Below, piece by piece: positions 39,479 through 51,363 of a DNA stretch of 64,000 nucleotides (positions are counted from its first letter, which is position 1; every line of letters begins with the position of its first letter). The position numbers and the translations under genes are program-made. The notes beneath the pieces were generated by a model. That model had not been told where the DNA came from and did no database searches. It saw only the letters and a program-made list of their open reading frames with translations. The stretch is from NCBI RefSeq assembly GCF_008831285.2, contig NC_045143.1, forward strand, positions 23,500,302 through 23,564,301, written 5' to 3'. Source of the DNA: Nymphaea colorata. Taxonomy: Eukaryota; Streptophyta; Magnoliopsida; Nymphaeales; Nymphaeaceae.

Positions 39479-42400
39479 TCCCGACCATTCAAAAACATAC
39501 ATCAAAAAAACATACATCAAACCAGGGCCGTCTATTTGTATGACCCTAATTTTTATTTTTTTAATATATTGCGCTCCTTCCACTCATGATCATGGGTAGA
39601 GGGGACAGGGGATTCCCAACAGCTGCCCCTCCCATCGCAAGCTTCAGTGGGAGCTGGTGACGGGAGGAGGGAGGGGGGAGGGGATAGGGCTCTCCCTTCC
39701 CTCAACCCATTGTGGGTGAAGGAAAGTGGGAAGCGTTTGTGACTTCTCCCTGCCAATTGAAGGACCCACTGCAGCTTTCCCTGGTGGTAGGGGGAGCTGC
39801 TGGTGATGAGAGGGAGGACAAGGGGAGAGAGATTGAGGGAGGAAAGGGGTAAATTTGGGTCGTTTGATCTAATCGGATGGCCCAAATTTGATGCCAACTG
39901 GTGTCCACTTAAATGTAGTCACCATTCAAATTTTCTAATATGTATGTGTGTGACAGCCTAATCGGTGAATCCCAACCCTTCCCCCAATAGCTTCGCTTCT
40001 TTCTCAAAAAACAAAAAACTAAACATCCGGACAACCAATCACTTAACAATCCCTTTTATGAGTTCCTCAAAATTCTCACAATCTTTGATACGAGATTAAA
40101 CTGTTGGGGTGTTATAACCTACCCCCCCCCTTAAGGCACACGTATTCACGTGTGTGGGATCTTAGGTTTGAGTGCTAAACCAATATTGATACTCCTATAT
40201 TAGCTTGATTGGTTGATCTCAACCTGCCCCCTAACAACTTTGGTTCCAGCTCGAAAAACGCTAGAAATCATGTAAATCAATGACTTAACAACCCATTTTA
40301 TAGGTCTTCCAAGATTTTTCACAATCTTATATATATGTCTAAACTTTTGGAGAATTACAATTTGTGCCTGTGTGTATGTTTTATTGGGTTGCATCGATAG
40401 ATAGTTAGCCATCTCATACGTCCTAATTTTTGAAAATTACTATGTTCTACCAAGTGCATCACTATTGCATGCTAGTTCTACTTTCTATATCTACCACATG
40501 TAGCATAAACCTTAAGAATTTGTTTGATCAATGAGGCATGCAATTGAAATGTGGGAAAATGGAAAATATGATAACTTGGTTTCAGATCATGCCACTTGTT
40601 CTATTCTTTGTTACTGAAAGCATCACCAACATGGTTTTCCAAGTGCTAGTCTTATGTATAAGGCTGTTAAATGCTATTAGGAGCAAGTAGGTGGGCGAAC
40701 TTATGCTTCAAGGGTGTTTGTATAAAAGATCTATAGTTTTTTTCAACGGTTCATAAAACATATCAGATTTTATATGTATACTATACATATGTTACATATG
40801 TATATATAATATGTATGGTTCACCATAACTTTTGCCAACTTATGCTTGAAATTATTTTTTGAAAATTTTTAATTTGTTTATAAGATGTCACTAGATTGAG
40901 TATTATTTATAGGTATTAAATAGCACTTGCAACACTGAAGTCTTTTCTCATATAATTTATTTGGTTACATTTGGCAAGCTTGAGAGCAGTGATTTGCTTA
41001 CAAATCCATAGGGATATTGAATTTTGAACAAATAATAAGAGTGCGAGGTGTTGGCTTGGAGCTTTGATATATGAATGCTAACTACTAATTGTTACAATGT
41101 TGCAGCTTGGTTTTGTACTTGGATTGATTCTTTCAATAGTTCTTGGAGTTGGCTTGCAGTTCACATCAAGATTGTTCACAGAAGATCCTCGTGTTATGCA
41201 GCTTATGCATATCGGAATACCTGTATGTGCAAAGCATGGGATGTGAGATTAATTGTATTTTAGTAAATGACTAGCTGAGATTAGATCTTTGATCATGTGG
41301 TGGGCATGATTTCTGCCATGGACACATGGCTCACGATTGAATCCATATTAAGGCAGCGTCATGGCCTGAAGCTAAGCCATATTCTTTTTACAAAAGCTTG
41401 TGCAAGTTTTAAGTATTTCTTCCACCTTTAATTAATAGTCTCATGCTTCCCTTGAAACTTGTCGATGCCTCAAATTGTAGCATTATCAGGCACACTGGAT
41501 GAACCACATCTTGCCACCAAATTAATAGTTTGAAAGTTTAATCTTCTTATATTGGCTTTGTTCTTTTAGTTTTCAGAATGTTGGGTTTTATACTAACTGC
41601 TTGCAATGATCAGTTTGTTGCCGTAACTCAACCTATTAATTCAATGGCCTTTGTGTTTGATGGAATCAATTTTGGAGCATCTGATTTTGCCTATTCAGCA
41701 TACTCTATGGTGAGTTATGGACCCTTTTGTCTATTTATGTGCAGGAAATAACAATAAAAGAGTCAAGAATGTTTTAGGACATGATGTAGCCTTGAGTGAA
41801 TATGAAGGCATCATGATTTTTGTAATGCAATTCAATACATGCCGATGTTCTTAGTATTCTTTTGTTTAGCTAATTCTACTTGCTGCCTCATTCAATGACA
41901 AACTAAAATAGCTATGTTTATGGATTTCCAGGTTTTCGTAGCCATTTTAAGCATCTTTGTGTTGCTGATTTTGTCAGCCACATATGGTTTTGTTGGCATC
42001 TGGATTGGGTTGACAATTTACATGGCTCTTCGAATGATTGCAGGATTTTGGAGGTTCATGAATTCCTCTCTTTTTTTCTTTCTTTCTCTTTCCCTCTTTT
42101 TCTAATATATATGTGTGTGTGTGTGTTGCTGAATACACGTTGCTACTCTCTCAAGTTTGAGACTTGACAGCTGTTGTCCACATCATGCATTATCCATTTG
42201 GAAACTTAGGAATCAACAAAAACGTTAACATAGAAGTTGATGTAGTATATTGTTCTTGGTTGTCCGAAAATAATCTTTTAGATCTCATACATTCCACCAA
42301 TATCAAGCCTAAGTTGGCACCGACCCTCGTGGTGAGGGTATGGGTGGAGCTACACATAGTTGAAGTGGCACGTGCCCCCATCCTAATTGATAAAAACTAA

Positions 42401-42982
42401 CTTAGGTGCATGAACAATGATCTTTTTCACCTTTCCTCAAATAAAAAAAAATTAACTATAGGTGCTCCATCTAACTTAAATTTTGGCTTCACCAATTGGT
42501 GAGGGATCAAGCCATTTGATTGTATGGCCTCAGGAGTTCAAATGAGTCTCATATCTCATGTATCCTCATGTTAGGAATGAAAAAGAAAAACAGTAAAATG
42601 TATTTTTTATTTGTAAATCAAATTTTGTAATAGGTTTAGTGCATTGAATAGGCGGCCTCAATGTTTTGGTTTACAAAAATCTTATTTGCACTTCTAAAAG
42701 GCATGGTTTTCATATTCTTAGCATTTGGAACACAAAGATAAAATTCATCTATGTTTTTTGTAGGAAAAAGACTTGAATAAGCAACAAGTTTTGAATCCAT
42801 AAGGGAAGTGTATATAATACACTTTGTGTGTGTGTGCGCGCGTGAGTGCATGTGTGTGTGAGATTTGTTGGTGTTAAAGGAGAAGGTTTTATGTCATAAA
42901 TTTAAATGAATATAAGAATATTTTATGGCTTTTGTGCAGAATTGGGACAGCAAGGGGACCTTGGAGTTTCTTGAGAAGTTGA
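31139..42982 (+). CDS. MATE efflux transporter, FRD3/DTX42 (citrate) group, 12 exons
   Basis: Exons 31139-31260, 33714-33923, 34070-34242, 35220-35355, 36790-36886, 36967-37067, 37737-37900, 39039-39110, 41106-41222, 41614-41709, 41932-42053 and 42940-42982 join with GT-AG sites and consistent phases. From the ATG at 31152 this gives 479 residues. Landmarks are AFPAALALTADPIASLVDTA, AVFNQASRIAIFPLVSVTTS, FVAEED, SLGAPAVLLSLASQGVFRGF, DTKTPLYATVVGDAINIILD, PMAAFQICLQVWLATSLLAD, TQPINSMAFVFDGINFGASD, and RIGTARGPWSFL before the stop. The long hydrophilic loop between membrane helices 2 and 3 (exons 2-3) marks the plant citrate-efflux clade used for Al tolerance and xylem Fe loading. Exon 1 opens in frame upstream (LVFRM), so a 20-30-residue N-terminal exon may be missing from this model. 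Citrate transport is inferred from family. Confidence 0.9.
31324..31932. repeat. Diverged 305-bp tandem duplication in MATE intron 1
   Basis: Unit 1 (about 31,324-31,629) and unit 2 (about 31,631-31,932) share TGGTTCATAATAAGTGTT, ACACTTCATAA, AACAATAATACCAAA and a TGTACTRTGGT-like stretch in the same order. Divergence is visibly higher than in the RPS14 intron repeat, so it is older. Confidence 0.75.
38830..39000. repeat. 86-bp tandem duplication in a MATE intron
   Basis: TTGCATTAGTTTTRAATGTT through TTTGTTGCTAGTTGTCTTTT occurs twice in a row (38830-38915 and 38916-39000) with few differences. It sits just upstream of exon 39039-39110. Confidence 0.85.
39436..39925. mobile_element. GC-rich insertion in a MATE intron
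   Basis: Starts with a (TA)n run (39436-39475). A block of about 370 bp follows that is far more GC-rich than the surrounding intron (GGGAGGAGGGAGGGGGGAGG near 39,663-39,683). The words ACCATTCAAAAACATAC and CACCATTCAAATTTTCT lie near its two ends. It is probably a non-autonomous element, with no coding I can support. Related CACCATTCAAT ends occur at 43,500 and 44,155. Confidence 0.5.
39950..40360. repeat. Diverged repeat pair in a MATE intron
   Basis: The stretch with AATCACTTAACAATCCCTTTTATG (about 39,958-40,110) recurs as AATGACTTAACAACCCATTTTATAG (about 40,200-40,350). A CCCCC(T)TAA-type run (40,121-40,133) lies between them. It may be remnants of one element family. Confidence 0.5.
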
Positions 42983-43427
42983 TTGCGTTTGCTTCAACAT
43001 TATTTTTACTGTACCCAGTTAGCAAGTCAATAGTGAATTGTGATGCCTCAAGTACCAAGAAAGGGAAGGTAGATGTGGAAAGGCAGATGAAGAGAGAAGC
43101 CACCCCATTATTTTATCACATAATGAGGATTCATGTTACTTCTATGAATGATCTTGCTCTTTCAGCAATCCATCAAAATGTACATATGCTTCCGTTATAA
43201 AATATGTTCAAAACATGTTCAAACATGAAGTTTGGTCTACCAACTTTCTCCTTCCCATGCTCCTCTTTTTCCCTCATTTTTCTTCTCAACTCTTCCCTTC
43301 CCATTGGGTAACTCTCCCTTTCTTTGATTTCATATACATATGTTATAGATAGTCCAATTTTTGAAAAATATGCTTCTTATTAAATTAATAATTACAAATA
43401 TAGTAGCATGTACTTTTATGTTGTAAC

Positions 43428-43432
<5 letters not shown>

Positions 43433-43500
<68 letters not shown>
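43433..43500. repeat. (TA)n microsatellite downstream of the MATE gene
   Basis: About 68 bp of pure TA repeats abutting the left arm of the inverted-repeat element at 43500. Confidence 0.9.
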
Positions 43501-44165
<665 letters not shown>

Positions 44166-44197
44166 CCCAACCCTCCAAACACACACGCACACGCGTG

Positions 44198-44233
<36 letters not shown>

Positions 44234-44694
44234 AAATTATTGAATAGGCCAATTTCAAATTAGATGAATACCGAGTGAAGAACTATGCCAATCTGGAGTA
44301 TTCTCTACTTTCCATTGGTTTCTCCACCAAGTAGGTCCATCAAAGCTCCACAAAATCCAGGACAATATTACAACCACATTGAGGTGGTTCGAGGACTAGA
44401 ACTATATGATTTCTTAATATAAGGTTGCTATACATGAACTTTATTGATCTTGTTGTTGCTATGTCTGAAATATTTAAAGTCAACCTGTCCTCATAAAGTG
44501 CAAAAAAAGAAAAAACAAATGGACATAAGAGAGCCTTCTACAAAAGAACCATAATCTAAGTAGAATGACCCATTCTCATGTCTTAACGAACAAACTGGAG
44601 ACACTAAACCTACAACGGTTGCTTTATGGAATTTCACATAGTTCACAAGATAAGCTTCTGATTCTATGGAACTAGCATCTTGGTACCAGGGGCA

Positions 44695-44905
44695 GAGGTA
44701 GTTTGGGTCTCCCATGGGGCATACATCCCATGGATACCCGCTTTGGAACGTTAATTCACTGTTAAAATTTGAGTGAACTTAGGTCGAGTTATATGGGGTA
44801 ACCCCACAAGATTTGGGATCACTACCCCATGGTCAATTAAAAATTTGTTAACCATATATTTAGTGTCCCATGGAAATAAAAAATTCTGACTCTGCCCTAC
44901 TTTGG
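44695..44905. mobile_element. GGGGCAGAG-ended miniature element
   Basis: The left end AGGGGCAGAGGTAG and the complement of the right end TAGGGCAGAGTCAG form inverted repeats. Flanks CTTGGTACC and CTTTGGTGC are similar but not identical, suggesting an old target duplication. It is non-coding. Confidence 0.5.
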
Positions 44906-45884
44906 TGCACCAAGTCCACAACTGCTGTATATCATATGTATTATTCTTTGCACAACACCCTTCACTTTGAGAGCTATAAATGGCAACATACACAATAAAA
45001 AAAACTGAAGATGGTGAAGACTAGATCTCTTATACTAAGTACATCTCTATGTTCTATTGTGCAGCTCCATCCTGTTCATTTAGTATATATCCAGTATCAT
45101 TCCATTAGATCTATCATTCCAGAATGAAGCATGTCATCAATTGCAAGAATACTTTCTTATTTGTTGTTAAACAGCACAGGTTTCTACCAAATTCTTAGAG
45201 GGAGAAAGAGAGATAGAGAGGAAGAGGCTAATCAAGTATCAATATGTAAATTGCAAAATAGAAAACAAAAGGCTCTAAGTGAGTAAGAGACTATAAACGC
45301 TACAAAACATTTTGTCAGTTTGATGAAAAATCAAGATGGTCCAAATGGTAAACATTGTCCAAATAAGGCTGCATATTGATTAAAAAAAGCTCACCTTAGT
45401 CATGCTCTTGTAGCGGTCATGGAACAAAGCCATAAATAGCTAGCAGAGTGGACCATTGTGACCTTGTAATTCCTAGAATCAATTTCTGCTGCAAGATCAT
45501 GTTTACACATCATTTCCATTGGTTAAAGCAGGAAGGTTCTAGCTCTTGAGGCCTCTATTTGAAGTCAGATAGCTAGTGGGTACCATGGCAGGCCATTTTT
45601 TGAATTTTAATACGTACAGTTCGATCAAAAATCAGAAAATTGCCTCATAAAAGCTCTTCTGCTTCTTATAGCATTAGAATTATGACCGTTCAAATTTAAG
45701 ATGGCCAAAGTTCATTGTTTGAATCCCTTGTTGGCTTAATATATTAGATATCTGCCTTAGGCTGTGTTTGATAGCCGAAGTTGGATTTTAAGGCAAGATC
45801 TATGGTTTTAACAAACGTTGGATCTCAAAACCTTGGATTTTTAAATCCTCAATCAGGACAAAACCACACTTTTGAGATCCAACC

Positions 45885-45906
45885 CCTAAACCCTAAACCC
45901 TAAATC
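45885..45906. repeat. Short interstitial telomere-like array (CCCTAAA)3
   Basis: Three consecutive CCCTAAA units, the Arabidopsis-type plant telomere repeat, next to a degenerate miniature element beginning GGCTGTGTTTGATAGCC at about 45,760. Confidence 0.9.
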
Positions 45907-48550
45907 ACTCGCGTGGATCACAAATGCATGCGAAAAGTTCTCGGAGGAAACACCTGCACACACACACAGAAACATCTCTCGACCAAGGATGTCAGAAAAA
46001 CTAGGGTTCTCCCCAAAAGGAGAGAGAAAGAGAGAGACTCACCATCGTCCAGCGTGATAGTTTCAAACCCCGGATCTTGTGCTACCTTATGGTAGTTGGT
46101 GTCCCCCAAAAATTGAAAAAAAGGGCATTTTTTCCATTATGCACATAAAATTAAATCTGCTCACATGCAGCAAAAGTTCACTAATGCACCTCAAATATTG
46201 GTAATTTGGGGAACATTATAGATGTACAACTATTTGGTAAATTAAAGGGGCGTGACTTCAATTTTCAAAAAGAAAATCAAAATCTAAAACGGAAAGCTGA
46301 GAATGGGCATACACACACACACACACACACACACACCCCTTTGCAGGCAAACAGACAAGGACTTGATCAACAAAGCAGTTTGAACAGAGGGAACTCGATA
46401 ATGAACGAGAAAGATGAATCAAGCAACCGAGGGAAAAGTAATATCAGCTCTGGATTTGTAACTGAAACTATAGTTGTATCCTCCTTTTTCCCCTTTGTGG
46501 GTAATCATAATACCACTTTCTAATGAAGTCTGAATTACATATATCCATGGAGATATCCGTGTCTGTATGTGTCAGTCGTCACTTTGTGAAAAAAAATCAA
46601 ATAAAAATTGACCGAGGACACTTTGTCTACAGAAGAGATGTAGTGTACTTCTGTCGGTGATATACCAGCTAAAGAATTCCATCGGACCAATTTGAGACTG
46701 ATAATTTTTTGCATTTTTCTTTTTCTGTATATATACCACGTAAAGTGCCTAGTCCAGCATAGTTACCACCAGGCTTCGCAATATAGATCACAAGACAAGT
46801 TTAATTAGCATAACAAGTAGGACCATGACTGCAACAATCGACACTGCATTTGTTTACTAAAGCACCATTGAGCCATTGGATTGTTATGAAGTGGTTACAT
46901 ATATATATAGTTTCCTTTTACATAGTATCATGCTGTATATGCCACTTATGAACCCCAATTAGGATACCCATAAATAATTAGAAATCACGTGTTAAACTCT
47001 AGAAAAGCTTCATGTATATTTGCAACATTTCTCTCTCTCTCTCTCTCTCGGTATTTGTAATTAAAAGAAAAGGGAAAAATGAAAAGAGAAAAAGTGAATC
47101 ACAGACAAAGTTGATCTCAAGAAAATGTGTTAGGAAACTTGCATTTGCATCATCAAATGAAATTCCACTTAGTTAGATGCTCCAATTATGACTACAATTC
47201 CTCCCTTCAAGGAAAAGCAACTATGTCTCCCATTACCGCCTTCACTTCATCATTTCCTCCATATATTGCACAGACAGCAATGGATTGACCAAAGAGAAAC
47301 AAGCCCCACAAGCCTGGAAACCCCCAATAAATTATGAACCCTAGACGGCATGCGCACTCAAAACAATTTCGCAGGACACCAATGATGAACTTAAGGTGGT
47401 AATGGGAGATAAAATTATTTAATATGGTTGCCTCCGTGGCCGAGCAACATGTGGTCTTGTGTAGGCAATTGAACATATATATTCCCACATAAATTCCTTA
47501 TTTTTATGTTAACATTCAGGACCCATTTACTTAGTTACATATAATTAGTTTGCCCTTAAAAATTAGAATATACCTAAACACCACCTTTTTTTTTTGTTCA
47601 ATAGCTAGCTAATCATGCTTGGGCATAAAATTGGCAGCGAGGAAACGATTATCTATGTTGGTGCTTGGTGTGGACTAATATTTTTTAAAAATTTCTTTAT
47701 ATATATATATATATATTCCTACATGACATCCAAATAACTATCAATCAAGGGAATAAGTCCAGATCATGGAGGTGATCACATTTGCATAGTTAAATTAATT
47801 TTTCAGAATAGAACTTCAAAAATTGAGTTCCAAGCCCCATTTCTGCAATTGCTCTCTACCAACACCCAATTAGTTATCTGTGATTCAAGAAGTCAGAAGC
47901 AAAATGATAGATCGAGCCATATATTTGATGTCATATATAATAAAAATATACATGAGAGGTCATGATCAAAGCCAATCTAGCTGTTTGATCAATATTGTAA
48001 ACGTATGGTCTGCAACATATCACATGAAAAGTAAAAAGTGGTCCTTGTTTACCAGAAAAAGACCCTTAATTTAGTATGCCCACCCATTAGTTCAGTCTAA
48101 TTAATCGCTGTAAGAATCATTTCAGAGAATATAAACTAGAGCAGGATCTTGATCTTAATCTAAACGCAGACAGACAAAGCAAAGAAAACAAACAACCGAT
48201 CAACTGGATTGAAGATTGATAATATGAATTTATTAATAGATCCTATTAAGATAAACAACAACCAAATTGACAAATTTAATTCAAAATTAACCACATCCTA
48301 AGAACATATAACGAATGTTCTAGCTAAAAGGGTTTCTGTCCCAATTAAATTCACCTATGATGTATGGTGAATAATTAATGACAATTTAAGCTGTGAACCT
48401 GCCTTTTGCTACTGACAAACCCCATTCCCTGCCTTTTCCCCAAATCATTCGTTGAGGTTAAGTCAAGCTTGCAAAATAAAACCAGTTTACCTTGAGTGAA
48501 ATGGCATCAGTACCAAAGAAAAAGGCAGTAAAGAAGAGATAAAACTGCGA

Positions 48551-48582
<32 letters not shown>

Positions 48583-48829
48583 ACACCAAGACTTTAAGAG
48601 TTTAACTTGTAGGAACGACCTATATATAACACTAGTCCGCAATACCATCCACCTCAAAGAGGTCTGAGGTTTAAATCTTGTGGTCGCTGTCACGACCGAG
48701 TGTTCATCTTCTACACCGTAATAGGTCTTGAAGTAAGTTGTGAACCCTGAGCATGATGGGTACATCGGAGGAAGTCTTTGAGGCAGTGTAATGAACCACT
48801 AAGCCTGCGCACTAAGCCGAGCTGCTGCT

Positions 48830-49135
48830 AGGTACTCGACTTGACTTGGGCCTGGGCTTGGACAAGGAAAAATGAGACCCGGGCCAGCCCAGGTGGGCCC
48901 GATAAGCCCAAATTGGGCTTGATATTGATTTTTTAAGTTTTTATTAATTTTTATATATATATATATATAATTTTATTCTAATTAATTATTTTTATGTATT
49001 ATTTGATATTTAAAAATATTTTTTTAATGTAATCGGATCAGACTTGGGCTCGGATTTTTCGAGTTAGGCCGAACCCGAGCCCGAGTTTTAGATGTTGATC
49101 CGGCCTGGGCCAAACCGAAGCCCAAGCTTCAGAAC
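48830..49135. mobile_element. Miniature element with GGGCCTGGGC-type arms
   Basis: The left arm is rich in GGGCCTGGGCTTGG and GGCCCGATAAGCCC. The centre is AT-rich with a (TA)n run, and the right arm has GGCCTGGGCCAAACCGAAGC. It has the same general design as the elements at 7860 and 21470. No clean target duplication was found. Confidence 0.45.
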
Positions 49136-49415
49136 CACTCTTCCTAATTAAAAAAGAAAAAACCTTGCGTAAGAGCCTTCCCACCTTGGCTATAATAGAC
49201 GATACAGAAATGGTGTTCTTCTTTAAATACAAAAGTCCAGACTCAAAAGAAGAGCTGCTACATCGGAAAATTATAGTAATCAACACCCTTGAGTTAAATA
49301 CCACAAAAGTTGGATCCATGTGAAGACAGGGAATAGCCAATCAAATTGAGAGCAAGACTCCACAATCCTTCGTGACATATACAAGTGCTTTTGTTTCTGT
49401 GTTCTATTTAATGTT

Positions 49416-49423
49416 TATAAATA
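49416..49423 (+). promoter_or_regulatory. Possible TATA box of the LEA2-domain gene
   Basis: TATAAATA lies about 310 bp before the chosen ATG at 49730, leaving room for a normal 5' leader. It is the best TATA-like match in this stretch but is not otherwise supported. Confidence 0.3.
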
Positions 49424-49729
49424 AGTTCAGCCATATGCCATCGGCTCACCAAAGTTTAAGTTCAAAGCTAGCTTTTTTCCAAGGATGTATATTTATTTCA
49501 AGTAAAATAAATTCATTTGCCAAACAAAATCATGCATTGCGCTGTCATTAAAATTCAATGCCTTCAATTAGATTTTGTGAGCCGAAAAAGTTAGAGATCA
49601 TCAACTTTGGAATTGTTAGAACATCAGATCTACTACTCATTCTCTTTCTCGACCTCCTGGCTCTTAAAGCTAATTAACGCCACTGCCTTCCCTCCTCCTC
49701 TTCGTTTCGACCTCTACAAACGAACACAC

Positions 49730-50357
49730 ATGTCGAATCAAAGACAGGTGGAAGGCTATGAATTGGAAGAACAGATGAGGCTCAGCTGCTCTCCCGCCCT
49801 CTCCTCTCCCCATCATTCCGGCGACCCACCACCAGCGGCGGCACTCACAGCAGCTTTTACTCCTCTCTACTACGTCCAGAGCCCCCACTCCTCCCTTTCC
49901 CATGCCCACACCCACACAACTCAGCAGGCGGATCAGACGCCGCTGCTCTCCCCCATCACCTCCACTTTCACCGCCAGTGCTGCCACCGCCATGATCGTCT
50001 CTACCAATCATCGGCACCACGCCATTAATGACTCCAACAGCTTCTCTATTGCCCTCCCTCCCGATCAGAGCGCCAGGTCCAACCTCTCACGATACTCGTC
50101 CTCCAGGGGATCAAGCAGCTCCTTCCTTCGAGCCAAGACCAACTACGTCTTCTCCAAGCTGGAGAACGGTCTCCGCAATGTGGGTGGCGGCGATAATGGC
50201 GGCCATGGTGGTGGTGGCGATGACGACGACCTCGATACTTCGGCGCATTGTGTGTACCTTGTGGTGAAGATTGCATGGAAGGCTTTGGTTAGCTTTCTTG
50301 CTGCAATTTTTGTCTTCTTACTCCTTACACGACAGCCTATACCCCAACTGAATGTCA

Positions 50358-50396
<39 letters not shown>

Positions 50397-51363
50397 GGTG
50401 GAGGTCCTTGTTGCTCACTCAGATATCGAACCAGATTTGTGTCCGACTACGGCTACATTGACACAAGAAAAATTTTTCTGCCCATCTGTTAATTATTGCA
50501 GGACGTGATGATTAGAGAATTCAGGTTGGCTGAGGGAGTAGACAAGTCTGGCGTCCCAACCAAGATGCTGAGGTTCAACTGCTCTGTGGATTTGGAGATT
50601 GACAACAAATCTAGGGTCTTTGGTGTTCACCTTCACAAAGCAACGCTGCAACTGGCCTTTCAAAGCCTCACTCTTGCCATTTCACATGTAAATTCAACTA
50701 CTCTTAATTAACCTTCCTTGCCTTGCATATATAGTGCATCTATACAGGACTTTTGAAAGGGAATCAATGGTTCTGTCTCTTCGACATCTATATCTATATA
50801 TAGCTAGCGAGCCCATAATTCGGAACCACTGCTGATTTACAGTATCACAGAAGTTGACAATAGTTTTGCGCTAGCTAACTAGAAATGTTGATCATATATA
50901 TGATCATAAGAAAACATTATGATTTTCCATGTGACATTTTGCAGTAAAACAGAACTGGTATACCATAACTTTGTTAACATAGCCATGATCGAGCCTGCCT
51001 TGTCTTAGCCATGCATATGGCTGTGCTTGTATATGTAATTAGGATGCATACATGCATGCAGGGGAAGAGATGTATGTGGAAAGGAACACGGTGCTGAGCT
51101 TCAGGCTGTTTATTGGTGGGAAGGAGAAGGCCATGTACGCGGCGGGGGAGGCGATGGATGCGAGGTTGGAGTCAGGGATGGGGCTGCCCCTTGAGCTGCG
51201 ACTGAGCATGAAATCACACGTTGCCCATCTATGGGGCATCGTCAGGCCAAGCGGCTTCACTCACCATACCCATTGTACTCTGCTGTTCCTGGACCGCAAA
51301 GATCACGTTTTCCTGCGTCCCAAACAGGACCGGAACGTTACATGCACGACCCGCTCTCGTTAA
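49730..51363 (+). CDS. LEA2/NHL-domain membrane protein of the YYVQSP group
   Basis: Exons 49730-50359, 50502-50687 and 51070-51363 give 369 residues. The long Ser/Pro/His-rich cytosolic N-terminus contains the diagnostic YYVQSPHSS motif, then Gly/Asp-rich linkers. One membrane segment follows (ALVSFLAAIFVFLLL), then an extracytoplasmic LEA2 domain with MLRFNCSVDLEIDNKSRVFG and VERNTVLSFRLFI. YYVQSP plus TM plus LEA2 is the layout of Arabidopsis CC1/CC2 (cellulose-synthase companions) and relatives; I infer plasma-membrane location but not a specific role. An in-frame ATG at 49607 exists but precedes unlike sequence. The exon 3 start was set by phase: an acceptor at AAGAG/ATG keeps frame, whereas the stronger-looking GCAG three codons earlier does not. 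Exon 1 ends directly at a (CT)n tract. Confidence 0.8.
50360..50393. repeat. (CT)n microsatellite at a 5' splice site
   Basis: The intron begins GTCTCTCTCT, with the CT run starting at the second intron base and continuing for about 32 bp. Confidence 0.9.

Larger units (their letters stand above)
44166..49600. other. Repeat-rich spacer between the MATE and LEA2 genes
   Basis: Contents seen: a (CA)n run at 44,180-44,218; a GGGGCAGAG-ended element at about 44,695-44,905; telomere-like repeats at 45,885-45,906; a (CA)n run at 46,311-46,336; (TA)n at 47,698-47,716 and 48,552-48,582; and GC-rich miniature-element arms at about 48,830-49,135. A 74-codon minus-strand frame at 44,491-44,715 looks protein-like but matches nothing I know. 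I see no complete gene. Confidence 0.45.

Noticed and set aside
48605-48780. tRNA- or SINE-like stretch (GAGGTTTAAATCTTG resembles a B box)
   Set aside because: No convincing A box at the right distance and no cloverleaf; similar phrases at 42,500 and 40,150 are equally weak.
49607-49729. Upstream in-frame ATG extending the LEA2-domain protein by 41 residues
   Set aside because: The added residues do not resemble the family N-terminus; the ATG at 49730 gives the expected short lead before the Ser/Pro-rich region. Not excluded without cDNA.
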